Assembly (NCBI GenBank): GCA_964582475.1
Contig: CAZOQS010000001.1
Location: forward strand, 434,001 to 498,000
DNA from: JAGOTP01 sp964582475
GTDB taxonomy: Bacteria > Patescibacteriota > Patescibacteriia > 2-12-FULL-60-25
Direction of reading: 5' to 3'
Length of the DNA stretch: 64,000 nt
A program made the position numbers and the translations under genes. Shown in pieces: positions 59,433 through 64,000 of the stretch. The notes beneath the pieces were generated by a model that had not been told where the DNA came from, did not search any database, and was given only the letters and a program-made list of their open reading frames with translations. The first letter of the stretch is position 1; every line of letters begins with the position of its first letter.

Positions 59433-59576
59433 ATGAATCCTATGTTGAAAGAAAGATCACTTACAAAAACACTCTATAAAATCGACGACATTGTGCTCGT
59501 ACATGGAATGTATATGTGTGTTCCCTGTGGGTACGTGCAGGAGCTTCAGGAGGTGGCTACGATGGTAAATCAGTAG
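59433..59576 (+). CDS. Small CxxC protein, 47 aa
   Basis: The frame encodes a short protein with YMCVPCGYVQELQEVATM, a CxxCGY knuckle, and a basic N-terminus. A perfect TATAAT at 59427-59432 touches the ATG, so the real start could be the ATG at 59442 or the transcript could start further down. I do not recognise it. The 465-bp gap 59219-59683 otherwise holds the NrdR-like sites and nothing else clear. Confidence 0.35.
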   Translation: MNPMLKERSLTKTLYKIDDIVLVHGMYMCVPCGYVQELQEVATMVNQ

Positions 59577-59683
59577 TTCGAGCGGTTATGCAGCTCTCGT
59601 CAACTTGATCGAGAGCTAGACATTTGAGAGTGGCGGGAGTACCAATTGATGACGTACTATTGATTCACTAGTGACGATGATCT

Positions 59684-59944
59684 ATGGAAGAAAACAAGAC
59701 TACCCCAACTGAAATCGAGCGATATGCAGCAACCTTGAAAAATGTGACAGATATGTTTGAGTCCTGCGGTTGTCAGACGGAGCTGAAAGCCTCATCTCCT
59801 GCTCAGGCGCTTTTGACCATCAGAGGCCCTGTTTCTATGTGTCCAAAGTCTATCTTTGATCAACACGTAGAAGAGGCAAAAGATCTTATGCGATCCTCGC
59901 ATTCCGGAGTATCCTTCGAAGTCGGTATCGAGGAAGTTGAGTAG
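59684..59944 (+). CDS. Small soluble protein of unknown function
   Basis: The 86-aa acidic protein has a helix-rich start (TEIERYAATLKNVTDMFESCGC), a strand pair (ELKASSPAQALLTIRG) and an end with VSFEVGIEEVE. Cys residues at CGCQ and MCPK may form a pair. No family is apparent. It lies inside the repeat-bounded segment and ends 39 bp before the right-hand repeat. Confidence 0.45.
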   Translation: MEENKTTPTEIERYAATLKNVTDMFESCGCQTELKASSPAQALLTIRGPVSMCPKSIFDQHVEEAKDLMRSSHSGVSFEVGIEEVE

Positions 59945-59983
59945 ATACTCACCAGTCTTTTCATGGTTCGAGAAGCTACCTGA

Positions 59984-60064
59984 GAGCCATGATCGACAGT
60001 GTCTGGCAACCCAGACACTGTCGATCAAAAAAGCACCACAAACGTGGTGCTTTTTTGTTGTTTG
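59984..60064 (+). repeat. 81-bp direct repeat, right copy
   Basis: It matches 55355-55435 with three substitutions. Its first bases repeat the last ten of tRNA-Asn (CTGAGAGCCA against CTCGGAGCCA) without the rest of the tRNA, as at an attachment site. It also carries the GCACCAC/GTGGTGC terminator. Confidence 0.88.
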
Positions 60065-60085
60065 CGATAGGTAGCTTTTCGATTC

Positions 60086-60544
60086 TTACAGTGCAAGAAA
60101 GCTCGCGATAAACAAAACAACTCCAGCGCTTAATAAACACCCGGCCATCTTTCCGACGGCTGATCCGAGCATTGTGCGTTTGTCGCTCACTTTGGCAGCT
60201 CGTGCTCGTTCAGCGATGAGTCCCTCGAAGATGCCGGCGATGCCATCGGTGACTGCATTCCCAACGACTCCGCCAATGACTGCGCCTGCGACTCCGCCTA
60301 ACTCACCTCCAAAAATTGCCATGATGGCCAATATTCCGTTATCGATCATCCCAAAAACGATATCAGGCCATATTCGTTTTAGTGGGATCCTGAAGGGAGT
60401 GAGTGAAAGAAGGCACAAGATCCCGAGTCCAATGATAACGAGTCCGATGAAGCGCGTATGGTAGATGAAATACCCGCTCACCCCCAATACGATTACGCAC
60501 AGAGCGAGAACGTTGAGAATGGAAGCGACAAGATGATTTTTCAT
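60086..60544 (-). CDS. Small glycine-rich integral membrane protein
   Basis: The 152-aa protein has four hydrophobic helices, one with a Gly-rich zipper (GGELGGVAGAVIGGVVGNAV) and a charged loop (ERARAAKVSDKRTM). I do not recognise it. It starts at the ATG of 60544, preferred to TTG 60553, and lies 13 bp after the DM13 gene, so both may be co-transcribed. Confidence 0.55.
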   Translation of the reverse strand: MKNHLVASILNVLALCVIVLGVSGYFIYHTRFIGLVIIGLGILCLLSLTPFRIPLKRIWPDIVFGMIDNGILAIMAIFGGELGGVAGAVIGGVVGNAVTDGIAGIFEGLIAERARAAKVSDKRTMLGSAVGKMAGCLLSAGVVLFIASFLAL

Positions 60545-60557
60545 ATCGTGCAAGCAG

Positions 60558-61112
60558 CTACTCTGTCTCTAACAGGGCCGAGCCGAAGTTCCTTGAAAAC
60601 CGACGGCACCAGATGCTAACGACCGGATATTCGGATACGTCGAGGTTGGCTGGAAGGGCGTAGGTCTGATTGCCGCGATTCCCTTTGAGCGCAGCGAGCT
60701 GTACGAACCGTCCCTGGGAAGTGCGTTCTTTTACGTCGGTATTTTCCGTCGAGGACGCCGCGACAAGATAGACAAAGAGATCAGGGCCATTCGTAACGTT
60801 GAAATCGCTCAGAATAAGCGTTCGAGTTCCGCTCTCCGTGACGACGCGAGCGTTGCCCTTGATGCGATAGGTACTATCGCCCTGCATAAAGTCACCCGTC
60901 AGTGCTGTTTGCGTAGACGCAAGTACAGGTAGATCGCTTCGGGTTGAGCTGGTGAGAATATTGAGGCCAGGTTCTTTCAACGTAGGTGGTAGAGGGTCGT
61001 TCACGGTTGTGTTCGTAAACAGGGCCTGCACCCCAAAATAACCGAATAAAAGCCAAAGAAGAGCGATGGCCGCTAGGCTTGCGACGATGATTCTAAAAGG
61101 AGAGATACGCAT
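60558..61112 (-). CDS. Membrane-anchored DM13-domain protein
   Basis: The 184-aa protein has one N-terminal membrane helix (IIVASLAAIALLWLLFGYFG) and a DM13 domain: GDFMQGDSTYRIKGNARVV, RTLILSDFNVTNGPDLFVYL, and a C-terminal YPVVSIWCRRFSRNFGSALL. DM13 domains are thought to be redox or electron-transfer modules. The usual Cys of the WC pair is present here as IWC. It faces a zinc-finger-like gene divergently. The ATG at 61112 is favoured. Confidence 0.8.
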   Translation of the reverse strand: MRISPFRIIVASLAAIALLWLLFGYFGVQALFTNTTVNDPLPPTLKEPGLNILTSSTRSDLPVLASTQTALTGDFMQGDSTYRIKGNARVVTESGTRTLILSDFNVTNGPDLFVYLVAASSTENTDVKERTSQGRFVQLAALKGNRGNQTYALPANLDVSEYPVVSIWCRRFSRNFGSALLETE

Positions 61113-61158
61113 AAGTAGGAATAGGTAATATCTTAACATGTGACTTGTTGATACGACT

Positions 61159-61344
61159 ATGAAAACCCTCAAGTGTGACCTTTGTGAAGTAACGGTACAA
61201 GGAGAAACGTTTGAAGAATGGATGAATGCGCTTCAGTCTCACTACATGGGAGCTCACGCGGATGTCATGCAGGACCCAAAGAATGGAAAAGAAGAGATGG
61301 AAAAATGGATGGGGGAGAACAGGGCAAGACGTGAAGCTGCTTAA
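61159..61344 (+). CDS. Small zinc-finger-like protein
   Basis: The 61-aa protein has CDLC and H-x-G-A-H (CDLCEVTVQGETFEEW, SHYMGAH), a CCHH-type arrangement as in DUF1059-like proteins. The C-terminal part is charged helix. It faces the DM13 gene in the opposite direction. From 61345 to 61576 there is no ORF I can support; a TATGAT -10-like box near 61549 serves the next gene. Confidence 0.55.
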   Translation: MKTLKCDLCEVTVQGETFEEWMNALQSHYMGAHADVMQDPKNGKEEMEKWMGENRARREAA

Positions 61345-61576
61345 AGACTCCAAACACCTCACTAACAGAGTTCCTCACTCATCCGTCGAGCCATGAACGC
61401 TGAGGTAAAACAAAAACACCCGCTTTATCCTCGGAGAGAGTGACAAAGGGATTTGGACGGTCAGGGCGTCCGGAGAATTTCTAGCGCGCAACACGTACGC
61501 AACTAGCCTAACAGTCTAAAGGTAGTAGTGAGTGAACGGGAGATGGATATGATAAACTGGTCCGAGTCCATTCGAT

Positions 61577-63679
61577 ATGAAGTCATCAACCACCTCTCTT
61601 GTTGCAAAAGTGTTTCTGGTCCTTACGGTCTTATTTGGAGCTGTGAGGGTTGCTCACGGTCAAGGTCTATTTGAACGAAATCTTCGCCTGGGTGATCAAG
61701 GGGAAGATGTTCGACAGTTACAGATTTTTCTAAATACGCACGGTGCACCCGTTGCGGAAACGGGAGTTGGTTCGTTTGGGCAGGAGACAAACGTCTTTGG
61801 TCAGAAAACCCAGCAGGCGGTTGCGGCGTTTCAGGAGTTGCATAGAACGAAGATCTTGGCTCCATCGAGACTGAGCCGGGGAACGGGGAATTTCTACAAG
61901 GCTACGCGCGAGTTTGTGAATGCGTTGGATAAAAAAGTTTCTACGAAAACGCAGAGCGTGGCCACAGCTGCGACCAGTTCCGTCCAAGCTTCTGTTGTAC
62001 CGGACCAGCCTCGCCAAGCGGCCTACGTCGTTGGAGGGATGGTGACGGGACTGACGGGGCCAGTAGTTGTACGTGAGGCATCCGGTGAAACGCTCCATCT
62101 GAAACCCGGTGACTCAGCGAACTTTGTCTTTTCTCGGACATTCTCTCCGGGTGATCGCTATGATGTAACGGCGATTTCAGCTGCTCCCGGTCCGCAGCAG
62201 TGTTACGTTTCAAGCAATGGAAGTGGAGCTGTAGCGGACGGGTCAATTCAGAATATTCACGTTCAATGCACGTCAGATGGAATGGGGAACCCCTTTCGGA
62301 GTTTTGCGGGTCATGGGACGCAGAGTTATGCGCTTGGAGGGACGATCTCGGGCTTGTCCGGTACGGTGGTTTTGCAAACGGCAGAAGGGGATGGTCTGAC
62401 GCTGACGGGGAACGGCTCATTTACCTTTGGATCGCGAATTCTCAATGGTCGTGCGTATTCCGTCACGGTTCGTACGAATCCCTCTGTACCAGATCAAACC
62501 TGTACCGTTACAAATGGCAGCGGTTTGATTGCAAATAACCATGTCACGAACGTGTTAGTAACCTGTGTCACAAACGTAACGACCTTGAGCGCAAGTGTGA
62601 GCGATTTAGCATTGAGCATTGCGGGGCTTGTTGGAGCTCCTGCTTCTGGAAGTCCTCGAGTAATCATTGTGACGAATACCGGAGCCACAGCTGCACGAGG
62701 TCTTGAGATAGCGTCGCCTACGTGGCCAACGGGAACGGTGAGCAACACCACCTGCAGTGGTACCTTAGCGGCAGGCGCTAGCTGTATGATTACTGTCACG
62801 CCAGGAGGCACTCCTACTTCTGATGGGGGTAGCCCCTGTTCGGATGGCGTGGCTCCTGTCCCGGGCATCGTTCAAGTCACGGCGGATAACGCAAACACCG
62901 TTTCTACCAACGTGGTCGTCCTGAGTTACGGCTGTATCTATCAAGAAGGGTTTGTCTTTTCCATTGATGATACAACGCCGTCTACTCAAAGCATTGGCGG
63001 AACGGTGGCTGCTCTCGAAAATCAATCGAATGGAATGGTATGGGGGTCGAACGGCGTCGATGCGAGTACAGTCAGTTATGATGTGATTCCAGGAATCGGA
63101 GACACGTCGACCAGTCTTAGTACCGCTCCAACATTCTCAGAAGTTTCTACCTATTTCGGCTCGACGTACTCCGGAATCTTGGGTCTTTCCTCAGGGAGCT
63201 TTAGCTCCTGTAATGGAAACACCGATGGTCAGTGCAATACATCCAACATCGTTGCATTCTATAATCACTACCAAACGAATTATGGCATAGGTGGGAGTCC
63301 GTATACGCCGGTCGTCGCGCCTACAGCTAAGTCGTATTATGCAGCAGGCGTCTGTGATGACTACGATAGTGGAGATCACCAAGATTGGTACTTACCTGCC
63401 ATTTGTGAAATCACATTTGATTATCCGCTTATACGGCCACAAATTGCGGATTGTGGTGTGGAAGAGACTCCACTTCTGCAGACAATGATGAAAAACCTCT
63501 TCTTCAATGGAATAGGTGGGTTCACGGCTGGCCAGGGTCTCTGGAGTTCAAGTTTGTATATGTACAACAATCCCGAAACCTACGCTTGGAGCGCGCTCGT
63601 ATGGCCTACGGCTTTTCCGGGTGGGGGTGATAAGAGCGATCTTTCTCAGGTTCGGTGTGTTCGATCGTTAACGTTCTAA
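61577..63679 (+). CDS. Secreted multi-domain protein with peptidoglycan-binding, repeat and DUF1566-like domains
   Basis: The 700-aa protein has a signal peptide (residues 1-30, ending AHGQ), then a peptidoglycan-binding-type region (LRLGDQGEDVRQLQIFLNTHG, VFGQKTQQAVAAFQELH). Two related repeats follow (about 150-235 and 245-335), each opening YVVGGMVTGLTG or YALGGTISGLSG and closing with CTVTNGSG- or CYVSSNGSG-like turns. The last 230 residues resemble a DUF1566/Lcl domain (WYLPAICEI, LWSSSLYMYNN, VRCVRSL). It probably binds wall and an outside ligand. A partial secreted protein gene follows after 40 bp. Confidence 0.78.
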   Translation: MKSSTTSLVAKVFLVLTVLFGAVRVAHGQGLFERNLRLGDQGEDVRQLQIFLNTHGAPVAETGVGSFGQETNVFGQKTQQAVAAFQELHRTKILAPSRLSRGTGNFYKATREFVNALDKKVSTKTQSVATAATSSVQASVVPDQPRQAAYVVGGMVTGLTGPVVVREASGETLHLKPGDSANFVFSRTFSPGDRYDVTAISAAPGPQQCYVSSNGSGAVADGSIQNIHVQCTSDGMGNPFRSFAGHGTQSYALGGTISGLSGTVVLQTAEGDGLTLTGNGSFTFGSRILNGRAYSVTVRTNPSVPDQTCTVTNGSGLIANNHVTNVLVTCVTNVTTLSASVSDLALSIAGLVGAPASGSPRVIIVTNTGATAARGLEIASPTWPTGTVSNTTCSGTLAAGASCMITVTPGGTPTSDGGSPCSDGVAPVPGIVQVTADNANTVSTNVVVLSYGCIYQEGFVFSIDDTTPSTQSIGGTVAALENQSNGMVWGSNGVDASTVSYDVIPGIGDTSTSLSTAPTFSEVSTYFGSTYSGILGLSSGSFSSCNGNTDGQCNTSNIVAFYNHYQTNYGIGGSPYTPVVAPTAKSYYAAGVCDDYDSGDHQDWYLPAICEITFDYPLIRPQIADCGVEETPLLQTMMKNLFFNGIGGFTAGQGLWSSSLYMYNNPETYAWSALVWPTAFPGGGDKSDLSQVRCVRSLTF

Positions 63680-63719
63680 CCCTATATACAGATCCGCGAA
63701 TGGGGAGTACGCCTAAGAG

Positions 63720-64000
63720 ATGAAAACATCCTTCTACTTGTTATTTACAGTTGTAGTCTTGCTTGTAGGCGGCGGGGCCTACGCGCTGTGGCAGAGTCAA
63801 CAGACTCCACCAGTACTGAATCAACCAGCCCCGCCAGTGCCAGTAGTTTTTGATCCGTTGAATGCCACATACCGCATCGACGATGTCCCCGTGCAGCTTG
63901 TGAACGGGAAGGCTGAGGCGGGTTCCGGCAGTGCGAAAGTCTCCACGTCTATTTTTGGACAGCCCGTGGTGGGGGATGTGAGTGGTGATGGCGTGAATGA
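63720..64000 (+). CDS. Secreted or anchored protein, 3' end outside the window
   Basis: The frame is open from the ATG at 63720 to the window end (93 codons). It has a hydrophobic start (YLLFTVVVLLVGGGAYALW), a Pro-rich linker (QQTPPVLNQPAPPVPVV) and an acidic Asp- and Gly-rich turn VGDVSGDGVN, which resembles an FG-GAP or calcium-binding repeat. It follows the 700-aa secreted protein and may be its partner. Family unknown from this fragment. Confidence 0.55.
   Translation, partial: MKTSFYLLFTVVVLLVGGGAYALWQSQQTPPVLNQPAPPVPVVFDPLNATYRIDDVPVQLVNGKAEAGSGSAKVSTSIFGQPVVGDVSGDGVN

Overview
The window looks like a chromosome segment of a candidate-phyla (CPR/Patescibacteria) bacterium, possibly near Uhrbacteria or Magasanikbacteria; that placement is inference. 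The support is short intergenic gaps, a dense set of aminoacyl-tRNA synthetases and envelope genes, a translin-like protein, a trimmed aspartyl-tRNA synthetase, many anchored or secreted proteins of unknown function, and ordinary use of TGA as stop (so not the Gracilibacteria code). Most genes are near 50% G+C (30 of 60 bases in 47281-47340).

Layout. 1-7.6 kb: a LigB-like protein cut by the window edge, a secreted repeat protein, a membrane-protein operon, a HIT protein and a PEGA protein. 7.6-13.6 kb: murA, ctpA, a Nudix hydrolase, an SLT-domain cell-wall enzyme and a degenerate DHH protein. 13.7-20.7 kb: valS, tyrS, argS, a bactofilin and a lipid-kinase-like protein. 20.8-31.8 kb: tRNA genes, asnS, aspS, scpA-scpB and a D-Ala-D-Ala carboxypeptidase. 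31.9-42.8 kb: a KefB-type antiporter, parA-parB, a RelA/SpoT enzyme, a translin-like protein, two glycosyltransferases, gltX and an M23 peptidase. 44-52.7 kb: dus, uvrB, dnaG and rpoD. 54.7-55.4 kb: a tRNA-Asn gene split by a group I intron that carries an HNH endonuclease gene. 55.4-60.1 kb: an anaerobic ribonucleotide reductase island (nrdD, nrdG, a Com-like zinc ribbon, a DoxX-like protein) bounded by 81-bp direct repeats, with a pair of NrdR-box-like sites upstream. 60.1-64 kb: small membrane proteins, a DM13 protein and secreted repeat proteins.

Eight very G+C-rich genes (43 of 60 bases in 43021-43080) sit singly between these native genes: 20988-21737, 29678-30130, 31020-31571, 42988-43929, 45234-45686, 45981-46481, 48896-49321 and 52953-54560. 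Each has its own sigma-70-like promoter with a 17-nt spacer and a clear Shine-Dalgarno sequence, and most have a structured leader or a terminator hairpin. Many native genes instead have a -10 box only 6 to 14 nt before the ATG and no Shine-Dalgarno, which suggests leaderless or near-leaderless mRNAs. The eight therefore look like self-contained acquired cassettes.

The two strongest candidates for something new are the intron-split tRNA-Asn next to the repeat-bounded nrd island, and the set of dispersed G+C-rich cassettes, several of which encode catalytically dead or unrecognised proteins with structured leaders.
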